In this document: positions 49,974 through 60,343 of the stretch, piece after piece
Layout: the number at the start of each line of letters is the position of its first letter
Numbering within the stretch: position 1 is the stretch's first letter
NCBI GenBank assembly: GCA_964584785.1
Contig: CAZPBY010000019.1
Location: 1-64,000, forward strand
Direction: 5' to 3'
Length of the DNA stretch: 64,000 nucleotides
Source of the DNA: JAHFTY01 sp964584785
GTDB taxonomy: Bacteria; Acidobacteriota; Terriglobia; 20CM-2-55-15
The notes under the pieces: generated by a model
What the model was told of the DNA's origin: nothing
The model's input: only the letters and a program-made list of their open reading frames with translations
Databases searched by the model: none
Translations under genes and position numbers: made by a program

Positions 49974-52900
49974 ATGAGACGTGGATTCACGCTCGTTTCT
50001 TTGATTCTTTTGTTCATCGCGGGCGCGCAAATTTTCGGTCAAGGAACGAATGTCGTGCTCTCCGGCACAGTAACCGATGCGACGCAGGCGATGATTCCCG
50101 GAGCCCAAATTACGGTGGCGAACGTTCGCACCGGTGTGGTCTCGACGGGAATCACGAATGAAGCCGGCATTTATAGCTTTCCCAGCCTGCAACCCGGCGT
50201 TTACCGCGTCAGTGCCGAACTTCCAGGGTTCAAAAAACACGTCTACAACGACGTCACTCTCGAAGTCGGCGGGCGCGTTGTTTTGAATTTCCAGCTCGAA
50301 GTTGCCGCGGCGGCGGACTCGACGGTTGAGGTCACCGCTCAAATGGACGCGGCATTGGCGCTGGGAACGAGTACGGTCGGAACTGTGATCGAAGGAAAAA
50401 GCGTGACCGAACTTCCCTTGCCTGCGCGCGACGCTCTGGGGCTGGTTTTCACGCAGGCCGGAGCCGTCGGGGGAAATTTTTCCGGATCCAGAATCGGAGC
50501 GCTGAATATCACACGCGACGGCATCAACATCATGGATCAGCACATCAATCAGGGGCTGAACCCGGACACCGCCACCGTCAATGCCGCGCCGACCGTGATT
50601 TTCAACAGCACCGATATCGTCCAGGAAGTGCGCGTGGTGACGTCACCCGCCGACGCGGAGTTTGGCCGGGGCTCGGGACAGGTTCAAATCCTGACCCGTT
50701 CGGGTACGAATCAATTCCACGGAAGCGTTTTTGAGTCGCACCGCAACACGGTCCTCAACGCGAATACCTGGTTCAATAATCAGCGAGGAGATCCGCGAAA
50801 CGTCCTTCTGCGAAACCAGTTCGGCGCGCGCCTCGGCGGACCGATCATCAAAAACAAAACATTCTTCCATGTTCTTTATGACGCGCAGCGACAGGTGACT
50901 CGCAATACGGTCACAAGCAATGTCTACACGGAAGCGGCACGACGAGGATTTTACCGATATTATCCCGGCGCTCGGAACGCCAACTACAATTCAGGTACGG
51001 GTATTCGATCCGTCGATGTCAACGGCAACCCGGAAAGGCCAGCCGCGGCGACCGGAGATCTGATCACTCTGGATGTTTTCGGCAAGGATCCGAACCGCTT
51101 GCGAGCCGATCCCACGGGCGTGATCGGGAAACTTATCGACCTGACACCGCTTCCCAACAATTTCCGCGCGGGCGACGGTTTGAATGTCGCGGGGTACGCG
51201 TGGAGCCGCCCTGCGACGAACGATCGAGATCAGATCAACTTCAAAATCGACCACACGTTCAACTCGAAGAACAACGGGACATTCAGCTTCACGCATGAAA
51301 CCGAAGACAACTTCAACGGTAACAACGCGCAACCCGTTCCGAATGCGCCGGGCGGCCGTTTCTCGAACAACGATTACTTTTATTCGCTGAGCTTCACCAG
51401 CACACTAACCCCGCACCTTGTCAACGAACTCCGCGGCGGGGCGCAACGGGCGCGCATTTCGGCGCTTGGACCATGGGACAACGCGGAGGGCTTGAAGGCA
51501 CTGCCGACCGCGGGAGGTCTCCCGTTTGCCGTGAGTTTTCTGACCGGCACCATCACCAACCCGATCGTTATACCTGGCGTTGCCTGCTGCGGTTATGGAT
51601 ACATCGCACCTCTATATACCTGGGCGGACAACCTGAGTTGGATTAAGGGCCACCACTCGTTCAAAGGCGGCGTCGAAGTCCGTTTCGTCAGCAGCGCGCC
51701 ATTCAGCGCATTTGAAGTGATGCCGAGAACGATCATTGGCGCCGGTGGCGTTGCGGTGACTGGAGTCACTGCGGCGGCCATACCGACGCTGGGAGCGAAT
51801 GAAGGAGACGCACAAAGTCTCTTGATGAATCTGAGCGGTTCCGTCGGATCGGTTAATGAAGCGTTTAATTCCGCCCCACCGCCGACGCTTCAATTCCTGC
51901 CTTACAACAACAAGATTCGATATTGGCAGCAACGCGAGTTCAGCGTTTTTTTCAAGGATGATTTCAAGGTGCACCCGGGTTTCACGCTCAATCTGGGAGT
52001 CCGCTACGAGTTTTACGGCGTGCCTTACGAGCGACGCGGTCAGACCGCCGCCATTAAGGGAGGATCATCCGGATTGTTCGGGATCTCCGGAACCGGTTTC
52101 GGGGACATGTACCAACCGTTCCATCAGGACCCGACTCACCTCACGGAAATCGAACTCGTCGGCAAGAATTCGCCCAACCCGGACAAACTGATCTATAACA
52201 ACGACTGGAACAACTGGGCGCCGGCCGTCGGTCTGAGCTGGTCGATTCCGTATTTTGGAAAAGACAAAACGATTCTCCGGGCAGGTTACAGCATTGGTTA
52301 CGAGCGCGATTCGCTGCGCATGTTCAACATCGTTGTCGGCGATCAACCCGGCCTGCGCACGGTCACGTCATTCCGCTCGAGCAGCTACTACGACCTGACG
52401 AAGCTCGCGCTACCGCTGACGACCGCCGTCAAACCTCTCGAGACGATCCCCACAACGGTGCGGACGGACACTATTCGCGGCTTCGACACGAACCTGCGCA
52501 CGCCGTATGTTCAGAACTGGAATCTCTCGATTCAGCGTCACCTTCCCAGCAACTTCAACGTTGATGTTCGCTACGTCGGCAGTAAGGGAACCAAATTGAT
52601 TCGGGGAACGAACCTGAACGAAACCAACATCTATGAGACGGGGATTCTGGATGCGTTTCTGGCGATTCAGTCGGGCAGCGAATCGGCGCTCATGGATCGA
52701 ATTTTTAAAGGCATCAATCTCGGCTCGGGAGTGATCGATGGTTCCGCGGTCCGAGCGGGAGCTGGTCTACGCTCGAACAGCAGTACGAGAGGTTTTTTCG
52801 CAAACAACAATGTGGCAGGATTCGCGGATTATCTGAACACGACCACCCAGAACACAACCGGAGTCGGCGGACTTTTGCGCGGCGCGGGTTTGCCTGAGAA

Positions 52901-53783
52901 TTTCATCACCGCGAATCCGCAGTTCGCGGCTGCGAACCTCACGGCCAACTTTGCGAATTCGAACTATCACTCGTTGCAGGTCGACCTCACCCGGCGTTTT
53001 GCCCAAGGCTGGATGGTTGAGAGCAACTTCACGTGGAGCAAGGCTCTTGGTGAAGAAGAGGGCTCCGGCCAGGAAATGCTGGACAGTTATCGCGACGGCC
53101 GGAATCGTCAGCGAGATCATCGGATCCTGACGTTCGATCGCAAGTTCGTTTTCCGCAACAGCGGCACTTATGAACTGCCTTTCGGTCCCGGCAAGATGCT
53201 GCTCAACAACAGTCACGGTGTTCTTGCGCGATTCTTCGAGCGGTGGCAGATCTCTCCGATCATCAGCCTCACTTCGGGCGCGCCATTCGAGTTCTCGTCA
53301 AGCGTCACATCCGTCAATACGTTCGGCGACAATACGCCGACGCTGGCAGGACCGATGCCCAGCTCAGGCAAGGTCACGAAGGTTTCCGACGGTGTGATCT
53401 ATTTTCCGGACCTCAAGCAGGTGACCGATCCAACGATCAATACACTGACCAGCGCTCAGCAACTGAACACCCGGAGTACGCTGTACGCGATCGCAGATTC
53501 ATCGAACCGTTTGCTTCTTGTGAATCCTCAGCCCGGCGTTCTTGGAAACCTCGCGAACTACTACGGCCGAGCGCAGGCGACGTTAAGATTCGACGCGAAT
53601 CTGGTGAAGCGCGTTCGGTTGGGCGAGCAGAAGGAATTCGAATTCCGTCTCGACGCGATCGACGTTCTCAATTCGCCGCAATTCGGCGCTCCTACAGGCG
53701 ACATCAACTCCCTCACCTTCGGACGTATCACGACCGCCACCGGAAATCGCATCATCGTTCTCGGAGCTCGGATAAACTTTTGA
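49974..53783 (+). CDS. TonB-dependent receptor with carboxypeptidase-like N-terminal domain (Oar/CarA type)
   Basis: 1269 residues from the ATG at 49974, which follows GGAGGAG. A signal peptide (FTLVSLILLFIAGAQIFG) leads to a CarboxypepD_reg-like beta sandwich (about 24-110: 'GTVTDATQAMIPGAQITVAN...', 'AGIYSFPSLQPGVYRVSAELPGF'), then a plug domain (about 120-240) and a 22-strand barrel ending in 'FGRITTATGNRIIVLGARINF', with the C-terminal aromatic residue needed for insertion. This family is greatly expanded in Acidobacteriota and thought to take up oligosaccharides or other large nutrients. It sits 4 nt before a small barrel protein, with the GH36 gene convergent. Confidence 0.93.
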   Translation: MRRGFTLVSLILLFIAGAQIFGQGTNVVLSGTVTDATQAMIPGAQITVANVRTGVVSTGITNEAGIYSFPSLQPGVYRVSAELPGFKKHVYNDVTLEVGGRVVLNFQLEVAAAADSTVEVTAQMDAALALGTSTVGTVIEGKSVTELPLPARDALGLVFTQAGAVGGNFSGSRIGALNITRDGINIMDQHINQGLNPDTATVNAAPTVIFNSTDIVQEVRVVTSPADAEFGRGSGQVQILTRSGTNQFHGSVFESHRNTVLNANTWFNNQRGDPRNVLLRNQFGARLGGPIIKNKTFFHVLYDAQRQVTRNTVTSNVYTEAARRGFYRYYPGARNANYNSGTGIRSVDVNGNPERPAAATGDLITLDVFGKDPNRLRADPTGVIGKLIDLTPLPNNFRAGDGLNVAGYAWSRPATNDRDQINFKIDHTFNSKNNGTFSFTHETEDNFNGNNAQPVPNAPGGRFSNNDYFYSLSFTSTLTPHLVNELRGGAQRARISALGPWDNAEGLKALPTAGGLPFAVSFLTGTITNPIVIPGVACCGYGYIAPLYTWADNLSWIKGHHSFKGGVEVRFVSSAPFSAFEVMPRTIIGAGGVAVTGVTAAAIPTLGANEGDAQSLLMNLSGSVGSVNEAFNSAPPPTLQFLPYNNKIRYWQQREFSVFFKDDFKVHPGFTLNLGVRYEFYGVPYERRGQTAAIKGGSSGLFGISGTGFGDMYQPFHQDPTHLTEIELVGKNSPNPDKLIYNNDWNNWAPAVGLSWSIPYFGKDKTILRAGYSIGYERDSLRMFNIVVGDQPGLRTVTSFRSSSYYDLTKLALPLTTAVKPLETIPTTVRTDTIRGFDTNLRTPYVQNWNLSIQRHLPSNFNVDVRYVGSKGTKLIRGTNLNETNIYETGILDAFLAIQSGSESALMDRIFKGINLGSGVIDGSAVRAGAGLRSNSSTRGFFANNNVAGFADYLNTTTQNTTGVGGLLRGAGLPENFITANPQFAAANLTANFANSNYHSLQVDLTRRFAQGWMVESNFTWSKALGEEEGSGQEMLDSYRDGRNRQRDHRILTFDRKFVFRNSGTYELPFGPGKMLLNNSHGVLARFFERWQISPIISLTSGAPFEFSSSVTSVNTFGDNTPTLAGPMPSSGKVTKVSDGVIYFPDLKQVTDPTINTLTSAQQLNTRSTLYAIADSSNRLLLVNPQPGVLGNLANYYGRAQATLRFDANLVKRVRLGEQKEFEFRLDAIDVLNSPQFGAPTGDINSLTFGRITTATGNRIIVLGARINF

Positions 53784-53787
53784 TGTT

Positions 53788-54351
53788 ATGCGATGTTTAA
53801 CCGGGTGGCTTGCCGCCGCCTTACTGGGCGCCGCTGTTACGGCAGGCGCCCAGAGATATGAAATCGACCCCTATGCCGGCGTTTTTTTTCCCGGAAAATT
53901 CGCCGGTGTTTACCAGTTGAATCGCGAGGGCGTTTACGGTGTTCATGGAGGTGTGTTTCTCACAAGCGCCCTTGAAGCCGAAGGTCATCTAGGCTACATC
54001 AACAACCTCAGCCTCAAAGACACGCTCACTCGAACGAGAGCGTATCTTTGGGATGCGGACGCTTCGTATCACTTCGGTAAGACAAGAAAGAAGCTGTACG
54101 GTACTTTCGGAATCGGCTCCGTGACCACCACCGTCAGCAACGACGCTCGATTTCTCTTCGATCCCGATGTGCTGACCACCCACCGATTCTTGTCGTTGAG
54201 TTACGGCGGCGGACTGAAGGCCCTGCGCAGATGGGGTCCGATAGGCTATCGTGTCGACGTTCGGGGCCGCACTCTTCCTCACTATTATGGATTCCGTCAA
54301 GACTGGGTCGAAGCCACCGCCGGGGTGACAATTGCGTGGGGAGAGCGGTAA
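53788..54351 (+). CDS. Small outer-membrane beta-barrel protein
   Basis: 187 residues. It starts with a signal peptide ('LAAALLGAAVTAGAQ') and has the alternating pattern and Gly/aromatic content of an eight-stranded OmpA/OmpW-like barrel ('YEIDPYAGVFFPGKFAG', 'VYGVHGGVFLTSALEAEGHLGYI', 'KLYGTFGIGSVTTTV', 'FLSLSYGGGLKAL'), ending 'VEATAGVTIAWGE'. It starts 4 nt after the TonB receptor and is surely co-transcribed with it. Function unknown. Confidence 0.82.
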   Translation: MRCLTGWLAAALLGAAVTAGAQRYEIDPYAGVFFPGKFAGVYQLNREGVYGVHGGVFLTSALEAEGHLGYINNLSLKDTLTRTRAYLWDADASYHFGKTRKKLYGTFGIGSVTTTVSNDARFLFDPDVLTTHRFLSLSYGGGLKALRRWGPIGYRVDVRGRTLPHYYGFRQDWVEATAGVTIAWGER

Positions 54352-54354
54352 CGC

Positions 54355-56445
54355 TCATCTGCGGACGATGGAAACCACTTCCGCCGTCCACGGAGGGAGA
54401 ATCACTGGAATTCCCTTCTGCATCAGCTGGGCTCCGGTTGCGATGTACGAGTGGGGGACTTCCAGGAAGCCGACCCAGTACAAAGCGTCGGCATTAAGGC
54501 CGCGGACCTGGACGAAATTGACACCGGGCTTTTCCTCATTGCTGTAAACGAAGATGAGGGACCGATCATTCTGCTCGTCGTGCGCTTCAATCGCATCACT
54601 CGATTCGCCGTCAGGCTCAGCGGTGATGTGATACACCTTGCCGTCGCGCATCAGTTCCCGCACCGACTTATATAAGGACACCTCGCGCTTCATGAAACCC
54701 ATCGTGCTGCCGGACCATCGGGTGATCCGGTTCATCAACGTCAGCGGCCCGCCGAACATATAGCTGCGGGTGTTGTACGAACTGTTGGGCTCGTCCATCA
54801 TGTAGCGCTCGGTATAGCGAAGAGGAAAAGGGTACGTCCCGCCGTAGACCGCGCGGCGAGTGGTGAGCGCGTCATCGGAATCATTCAGGATCGACGTGAC
54901 GTACTGCTGAACCATCTTGAACGTCTGCATGCTGCCGCCGTCTTCGCAGTTTTCCCAGACCACTCCTGGCGTTGCCGCATGAACGACGGCGAGGATGGTG
55001 TCGAGTCCGTCGACGGCATTCGAGTAATTGCTGTCGCCGGGAGCGTGACTGTGCGTAGCTGACAAACAGATTTTGACCATATTGTCGCCGTCCTGGGTCA
55101 CCCAGTCGACGTCGTAATCACGGATGATCCGAATGGCTTCCGAGATGATCCATTGGCGCGCAGGCCGGTGACTCGGGCAGAGCGACGTCGCGCCGAAGTA
55201 ACGAGTCGGACGATCGGGATAAACGGCTTCCCAATCGGGATGCTCCTTCAGGACCGGCGCATCCGGGGCCACTTCAAGCAAGGGCAGGTGCAGACCGAAC
55301 TTCATTCCAAGGCTATGAACCGTGTCCGACAGAGGACGCAGGCCCTCGGGAAACTTCTGCGGATCGGGATACCAGTCACCGATCTGACGCGCCCATCCAT
55401 AGTCGAGAATAAAAACTTCAGCGCCGAGCGAAGCAGCCCGCTCCGCCGCATTGATCGCTGTGGACAAGTCGATATCCTCGCCGTAGCCCCACGTGTCGAA
55501 CATCACGTATGGAAACGCCTCGGAATCCGGAAAGCGCGCGGCCAGTACGTCTTCCGCAAACCGTTGTGTGCGATATCCGGCGTCGTCCCAATCGCCGTGA
55601 AACACTCCGATAAACGCGTCCGGGACGCGGAACGTGCCGTTCGGCGGTACGCGATGGTTCAGATCCGTAATGTGCGCTTCGAGCCGGACCATTTCACTCT
55701 CACGCACGTGCTCCACATACGACAGCGCCCGCCCGTTGAACTCCCAGGCGGCGACCAGGCCGTTGTCATGAGAGTCACGCAGCGCCCGCCACGCCGTATG
55801 TTCGCCGTTGGATCCTGTGAACATCCCCACCGGACCGTTTGCGAGCGAGATATCGGTTTCGTGCGGCTCGAAGTTGCCGGCTCGTGCCTGTCGCCACTGG
55901 CCGACGAAGAAATCGCGATAGGTTTCCTGGGAATCATCGAAAGCCCATGACAGCATGTCGGCGTAGGTGACGTAGTCGGCGGCGCGGCTGGTATTGCGAT
56001 AGATCGTGCGGTATCGAAAGAACGGCTGGCCCTCGTAAACGTCGGCCTCAAAACGGACCTCGCCGGGCACATCCCTGCTGGACAAGACGATGGAAAACCT
56101 CACACCGGTCGCCGGCGAAGTAATGTCGAGGAACGACTGCGACACCACGGAGTAGGCAGTCTCCGCATTCAAACTCAAACCATCAACAGTAAGATTGATG
56201 GGAGAACTAGGGCTCGCCTGGGGCGCGCTCCAGATCCGGCGCGATGTCGCGTCGTCTATAGAGCGCAACCGGAAACGCCCTTCCGAATCGAGTTGAAACG
56301 AAACCTGAATGGATGGATTCCCGATCGTCCACGACCGATCTTCCTCGCGATACTCCGAATAAACGCCATCGCCTTTCGAGGGCGGCGCGCAGAACGTCAG
56401 CACCAGAACAAGCGCAAAGAACCTGAAAGCGACCGTTCGACCCAA
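54355..56445 (-). CDS. Glycoside hydrolase, GH36 alpha-galactosidase-like, secreted
   Basis: 696 residues from a TTG with GAGGAGG upstream. There is a signal peptide (FRFFALVLVLTFCAPPS). The N-terminal beta supersandwich (about 30-290) precedes a TIM barrel: 'VFILDYGWARQIGDWYPDPQKFPEGLRPLSD' and the nucleophile strand 'DVDWVTQDGDN' with Asp452. This fits GH36 melibiases. The acid/base residue is probably an Asp further on ('SILNDSDDAL'). The enzyme should release alpha-galactosyl or related sugars outside the cell. It converges on the TonB receptor operon, which could import products. Confidence 0.85.
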   Translation of the reverse strand: MGRTVAFRFFALVLVLTFCAPPSKGDGVYSEYREEDRSWTIGNPSIQVSFQLDSEGRFRLRSIDDATSRRIWSAPQASPSSPINLTVDGLSLNAETAYSVVSQSFLDITSPATGVRFSIVLSSRDVPGEVRFEADVYEGQPFFRYRTIYRNTSRAADYVTYADMLSWAFDDSQETYRDFFVGQWRQARAGNFEPHETDISLANGPVGMFTGSNGEHTAWRALRDSHDNGLVAAWEFNGRALSYVEHVRESEMVRLEAHITDLNHRVPPNGTFRVPDAFIGVFHGDWDDAGYRTQRFAEDVLAARFPDSEAFPYVMFDTWGYGEDIDLSTAINAAERAASLGAEVFILDYGWARQIGDWYPDPQKFPEGLRPLSDTVHSLGMKFGLHLPLLEVAPDAPVLKEHPDWEAVYPDRPTRYFGATSLCPSHRPARQWIISEAIRIIRDYDVDWVTQDGDNMVKICLSATHSHAPGDSNYSNAVDGLDTILAVVHAATPGVVWENCEDGGSMQTFKMVQQYVTSILNDSDDALTTRRAVYGGTYPFPLRYTERYMMDEPNSSYNTRSYMFGGPLTLMNRITRWSGSTMGFMKREVSLYKSVRELMRDGKVYHITAEPDGESSDAIEAHDEQNDRSLIFVYSNEEKPGVNFVQVRGLNADALYWVGFLEVPHSYIATGAQLMQKGIPVILPPWTAEVVSIVRR

Positions 56446-56581
56446 GCGGTCCTCCTCAACTATCAGTGTTCCTACGGGTCATGCTTAGACGTAGACAATT
56501 ATTACTTGTCGTCTGTTTAGAACCTCTTTTGCAAGATTTAACTAAACCGCGTGGCGTGACCGAATGGATTAGAATCTTGAA

Positions 56582-57664
56582 ATGCCTTTAAGCGCGGATT
56601 CTCTGAAAAAGGTCCCTAAAGTCCTCCTGCACGATCACCTCGATGGCGGACTTCGGCCGGCGACAATCGTCGAACTGGCAAAGCAAAGCGGATACGATCG
56701 CCTGCCCACAATGGATGCAGGCGAACTGTCTTCGTGGTTTCAACGCAATGCGAACCGCGGAAGTCTGCCGCTTTATCTGCAGGGTTTCGAGCATACCTGT
56801 GGTGTGATGCAGACCGAAGAGGCGCTGGAACGCGTCGCCTATGAGAACGTTGAAGACATGCATCGCGATGGCATCGTTTATTTCGAAACCCGCTTTGCGC
56901 CGGTCCTGCATACACAAAAAGGTCTGCATCCGGAACAGATCATACGCGCCGTTTTGCGAGGGCTGGAACGCGGCGGACGCGACTTCGGCGTTCAATACGG
57001 CCTGATCCTTTGCGCCTTGCGCAGCATGTCTCCGGAAGTTTCCCAGGAAGTGGCCGAACTGGCGGTCGATTTCCGGCCGCACGGAGTTGTGGGTTTCGAT
57101 CTTGCCGGCGAAGAAGGCGGTTACCCGCCCAAGAAACACGTCGACGCTTTTCATTACATCCAGCGCGAAAACTTCAACATCACCATTCATGCAGGCGAGG
57201 GCTTCGGCAAGGAGTCCATCTGGCAGGCCATCCAGTGGTGCGGGGCGCATCGTATCGGCCACGCGACGCGGCTGGTCGAGGACATGAAAATCAAGGACGG
57301 CAACGTCCTCAACATGGGCACGTTGGCGCAGTATGTTTTGGACAAACGCATCCCCCTCGAAATCTGCCTGACCAGCAACGTCCACACCGGTGCGACGACG
57401 CCTAATCTGGCTGAGCATCCCTTCGGCATCTTCTTCAGATTTCGTTTCCGCGTGACGCTGAACACAGACAACCGTTTGATGAGCGGTATCACCCTCACAG
57501 ACGAGTATCGGACGGCAGCCGATGTGTTCGGCTTGGATCTGAGAGACCTCGAAAGAATCACGATCAACGCGATGAAAAGTGCCTTCGCCCCGTACAGGCA
57601 GCGGGTCGCATTGATCTACGACGTCATCAAACCCGGATATGCCACACAAATAGCAGAATCTTGA
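56582..57664 (+). CDS. add: Adenosine deaminase
   Basis: 360 residues, the normal length. It converts adenosine to inosine and ammonia in purine salvage. The zinc-binding and catalytic motifs are complete: 'LLHDHLDGGLRPATI' (two His), 'ITIHAGEGFGKESIWQAI' (His and catalytic neighbour), 'GAHRIGHATRL' (catalytic His) and 'VTLNTDNRLMSG' (Asp pair). There is no signal peptide, so it is cytoplasmic. It stands alone and is followed by a long hairpin repeat. Confidence 0.93.
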   Translation: MPLSADSLKKVPKVLLHDHLDGGLRPATIVELAKQSGYDRLPTMDAGELSSWFQRNANRGSLPLYLQGFEHTCGVMQTEEALERVAYENVEDMHRDGIVYFETRFAPVLHTQKGLHPEQIIRAVLRGLERGGRDFGVQYGLILCALRSMSPEVSQEVAELAVDFRPHGVVGFDLAGEEGGYPPKKHVDAFHYIQRENFNITIHAGEGFGKESIWQAIQWCGAHRIGHATRLVEDMKIKDGNVLNMGTLAQYVLDKRIPLEICLTSNVHTGATTPNLAEHPFGIFFRFRFRVTLNTDNRLMSGITLTDEYRTAADVFGLDLRDLERITINAMKSAFAPYRQRVALIYDVIKPGYATQIAES

Positions 57665-57670
57665 AAACCG

Positions 57671-57767
57671 AACGTGGTAGCACGAAGCCCGTTGCTGCGC
57701 TCCGGGCATATTGCGGCAACAACTGATAGAACCCGGAGCGCAGCGACGGGCTTCGTGCTACCACGTT
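57671..57767. repeat. Long hairpin repeat, family B copy 2
   Basis: Two 36-nt arms (57671-57706 and 57732-57767) are inverted copies with one mismatch, separated by 25 nt. The core CCCGTyGCTGCGCTCCGGG resembles the core of the element at 8596-8691, while the ends (AACGTGGTAGCACGAAG) are different. It lies between add and the amidase gene and could end add transcription. Confidence 0.85.
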
Positions 57768-57804
57768 TCATCAACGAACCGCGGGTGCTGTACAATTTCG
57801 CGCT

Positions 57805-59562
57805 ATGAAACGAGTCTGGAGCCTGTTCGTGTTTACGTCCGTGGTGATGGTCCTCAACGTCACCTCTCAACAACGTTCGAAGCCTTTCACCGTTGTCGAG
57901 GCGAGCATTCCCGAAATGCAGAAGGCGATGCAGGAAAAGCGCGTCACGTCGAAAGAGATCGTGACGCAATACCTCACCCGCATCGCGTTATATGAAGACA
58001 AGCTGAACGCGGCGATCACCATCAATGCAAATGCGATCAAGGAAGCGGAGCAACTGGATCGTGAACGGGCACAGGGAAAGATTCGAGGTCCGCTACACGG
58101 CATTCCGATCGCGCTCAAGGACAACATCCACACCACCAACATGCCGACTACAGGCGGCGCACTGGCATTCGCGGGCTACACGCCTCCGTACGAAGCCACG
58201 CTAACGAAGAACCTTCGCGACGCCGGCGCCATCATCATCGCGAAAACGGGAATGACCGAACTCGCAAACTTTATTGCCGGCGCACCGACTCCGATGCCCG
58301 GCAACTACAACGCCGTCGGCGGCTATGGCATGAACCCTTACGATCCGCGGCCCGACCCGCGCGAAGCGACCTTCGATGGCCGCCCCGCGCTCGGCACAGG
58401 CGGCTCCAGCTCGGGCATCGGCACGGCAGCAAACTTCTGGACAGGAAATGTCGGAAGCGAGACTTCGGGGTCGGTGTTGAGTCCTTCCAATCAAAACATG
58501 CTCGCCGGCATCAAACCTACTCTGGGACGAATCAGCCGTTATGGCATCATTCCAATCACAGCCGATCAAGACACCGCCGGACCGATGGCCAAATGGGTCA
58601 CTGATGCCGCAATCATGCTCGGCGCCATGGAAAGTCCATCGCCGGACCCGAACGATCCCGCAACTCGAACCTGCGCTCCGCCGCCAAATCGCGACTACAC
58701 TCCGTTCCTAAAGACCGACGGCTTGAAAGGCGCGCGCATCGGAATTCCTCGAGCCAACTATTACGACCCGATCTCTCTTCCCGGCGACACGCAGCTGGCT
58801 CGCGGCGGACTGAATACTTTCCAAATGAAAGTGATGACCGACGCGATCGACGTCCTGAAGAAGCAGGGCGCGATCGTCGTCGATCCGATCGTCATACCGA
58901 GCATCGTAACGACGGACCTCAAGAATAATCTTTTGATATGGGGAACCTGCGGCGGAAGCACTCAACGCAAAGGCGCCGATGAGGATTGCTCGATCGTTTT
59001 GAAATACGGCATGAAGCGCGACTTCAACAAGTGGCTCGCCTCGCTTGGCCCGACAGCACCGGTCAAGACGCTGACCGAATTGCGGAACTGGAACCTCGCC
59101 CATGAAAAAGCGGGTGCGATCAAGTACGGTCAGGCGGCGCTCGATATCTCCGACGAGCTGGATGTGACCGCCGATCGTCCGCGGTACGAGGCGGACCGCG
59201 CAAAGGATATCCGTCTTGCCGGAACGAACGGGATCGACGCCGTCATGAAAGCGAACAACCTCGACGCCGTCCTCTTCCCGGCCGCGAATGGCGCCAACAT
59301 CGCGGCAAGGCCCGGCTATCCGACGGTCATCGTTCCATTCGGAATGGTGCCCAACGACCCGACACTGCCTCCCAATGCCCCCACCGTGACGTTTGGAACT
59401 TTGGGGAATTCCCTGGCGTTCCCGCCAAATTTCAATGCGAAGCCCGGCCCCTTCGGCGTGAGTTTCACCGGTATGGCTTGCAGTGAACCCAAACTGCTGT
59501 CTCTTGCTTACGCCTTCGAACAGGCAACAAAACGCCGGGTTCCGCCGGCGAGCGCGCCCTAA
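57805..59562 (+). CDS. Secreted amidase (amidase-signature family)
   Basis: 585 residues with a signal peptide (VWSLFVFTSVVMVLNVTS). The Ser-cisSer-Lys triad is visible: Lys in 'GIPIALKDNIHT', the Gly/Ser-rich signature 'GTGGSSSGIGTAANFW' and the nucleophile Ser in 'GSETSGSVLSPSNQN'. The family hydrolyses amide bonds of many small molecules; an external amide or peptide-like substrate is likely here because the enzyme is exported. It starts 37 nt after the hairpin repeat and ends 16 nt before truA. Confidence 0.9.
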   Translation: MKRVWSLFVFTSVVMVLNVTSQQRSKPFTVVEASIPEMQKAMQEKRVTSKEIVTQYLTRIALYEDKLNAAITINANAIKEAEQLDRERAQGKIRGPLHGIPIALKDNIHTTNMPTTGGALAFAGYTPPYEATLTKNLRDAGAIIIAKTGMTELANFIAGAPTPMPGNYNAVGGYGMNPYDPRPDPREATFDGRPALGTGGSSSGIGTAANFWTGNVGSETSGSVLSPSNQNMLAGIKPTLGRISRYGIIPITADQDTAGPMAKWVTDAAIMLGAMESPSPDPNDPATRTCAPPPNRDYTPFLKTDGLKGARIGIPRANYYDPISLPGDTQLARGGLNTFQMKVMTDAIDVLKKQGAIVVDPIVIPSIVTTDLKNNLLIWGTCGGSTQRKGADEDCSIVLKYGMKRDFNKWLASLGPTAPVKTLTELRNWNLAHEKAGAIKYGQAALDISDELDVTADRPRYEADRAKDIRLAGTNGIDAVMKANNLDAVLFPAANGANIAARPGYPTVIVPFGMVPNDPTLPPNAPTVTFGTLGNSLAFPPNFNAKPGPFGVSFTGMACSEPKLLSLAYAFEQATKRRVPPASAP

Positions 59563-59578
59563 GCGGCGTCGACGTCGC

Positions 59579-60343
59579 GTGACGACGTTCAAAATACTGG
59601 TCGAATACGACGGCACACGTTACAGCGGGTGGCAGGATCAAAAGAATGCCCGCACGATCATGGGCGAACTGCGCAAAGCCGCTGCAGATGTATTCAAGAG
59701 TGACGTTGACATTCAGGGCGCCGGACGCACGGATGCCGGCGTCCACGCTCTCGGTCAGGTCGCCCACATCAAAGTGAACGCGCCCGTCCGGCACAACGTG
59801 GAAATCATCCGAACACGTTTGAATGAGCTTCTTCCCGTGGACATTGTGGTCCTCGACGTCGAGGCCGCCGCCCGAAATTTTCACGCCCGGCACGACGCGT
59901 TGAGCCGGATTTATATCTACCAGGTCTCCGCGAGAAAACAGGCGTTCATGAAGAAATATGTCTGGTGGATCAAAGATCCGCTGGATATCAAGGCAATGCG
60001 GCGCGCAGCGGCTTTGCTGGTCGGCCGTCATGATTTCGTTTGCTTTCGCGCGGAGGATCCGTCGCGGCCGCACGAGTCGACCATCGTGGTGGTGGAAAAG
60101 GCGGAGATTGAAATCGAGGAAGATGTGATTACGTTCCGCATCGAAGCTTCCCACTTCCTCTGGCGCATGGTGCGAAGGATTGTCGGTGTGATCGTCAAGA
60201 GAGGGACAGGGGAAATAACGGAGAACCAGCTCCAGAAGCTCCTCGATGGACATTGCGACGTAAAGCTCGATGTCGCCGCATGGACAGCGCCCGCCTCCGG
60301 ACTTTTCCTCGAGCAGGTTCGGTACGAACGGATTCATTTGTGA
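59579..60343 (+). CDS. truA: tRNA pseudouridine synthase A
   Basis: 254 residues from the GTG at 59579, chosen because the protein then begins 'TTFKILVEYDGTRYSGWQ' as the family does. The frame upstream to 59483 overlaps the amidase gene. The catalytic Asp lies in 'GAGRTDAGVHALGQVAH'. Further marks are 'NFHARHDALSRIYIYQV' and 'FLWRMVRRIVGVIV'. The enzyme makes pseudouridine at positions 38-40 of tRNA anticodon arms. Its last codons form the outer end of a 57-bp hairpin repeat. Confidence 0.95.
   Translation: MTTFKILVEYDGTRYSGWQDQKNARTIMGELRKAAADVFKSDVDIQGAGRTDAGVHALGQVAHIKVNAPVRHNVEIIRTRLNELLPVDIVVLDVEAAARNFHARHDALSRIYIYQVSARKQAFMKKYVWWIKDPLDIKAMRRAAALLVGRHDFVCFRAEDPSRPHESTIVVVEKAEIEIEEDVITFRIEASHFLWRMVRRIVGVIVKRGTGEITENQLQKLLDGHCDVKLDVAAWTAPASGLFLEQVRYERIHL

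Noticed and set aside
48656..50017. Minus-strand open frame of 453 codons opposite the MFS gene
   Set aside because: Charged, low-complexity antisense translation; the plus-strand frame encodes twelve membrane helices with MFS motifs.
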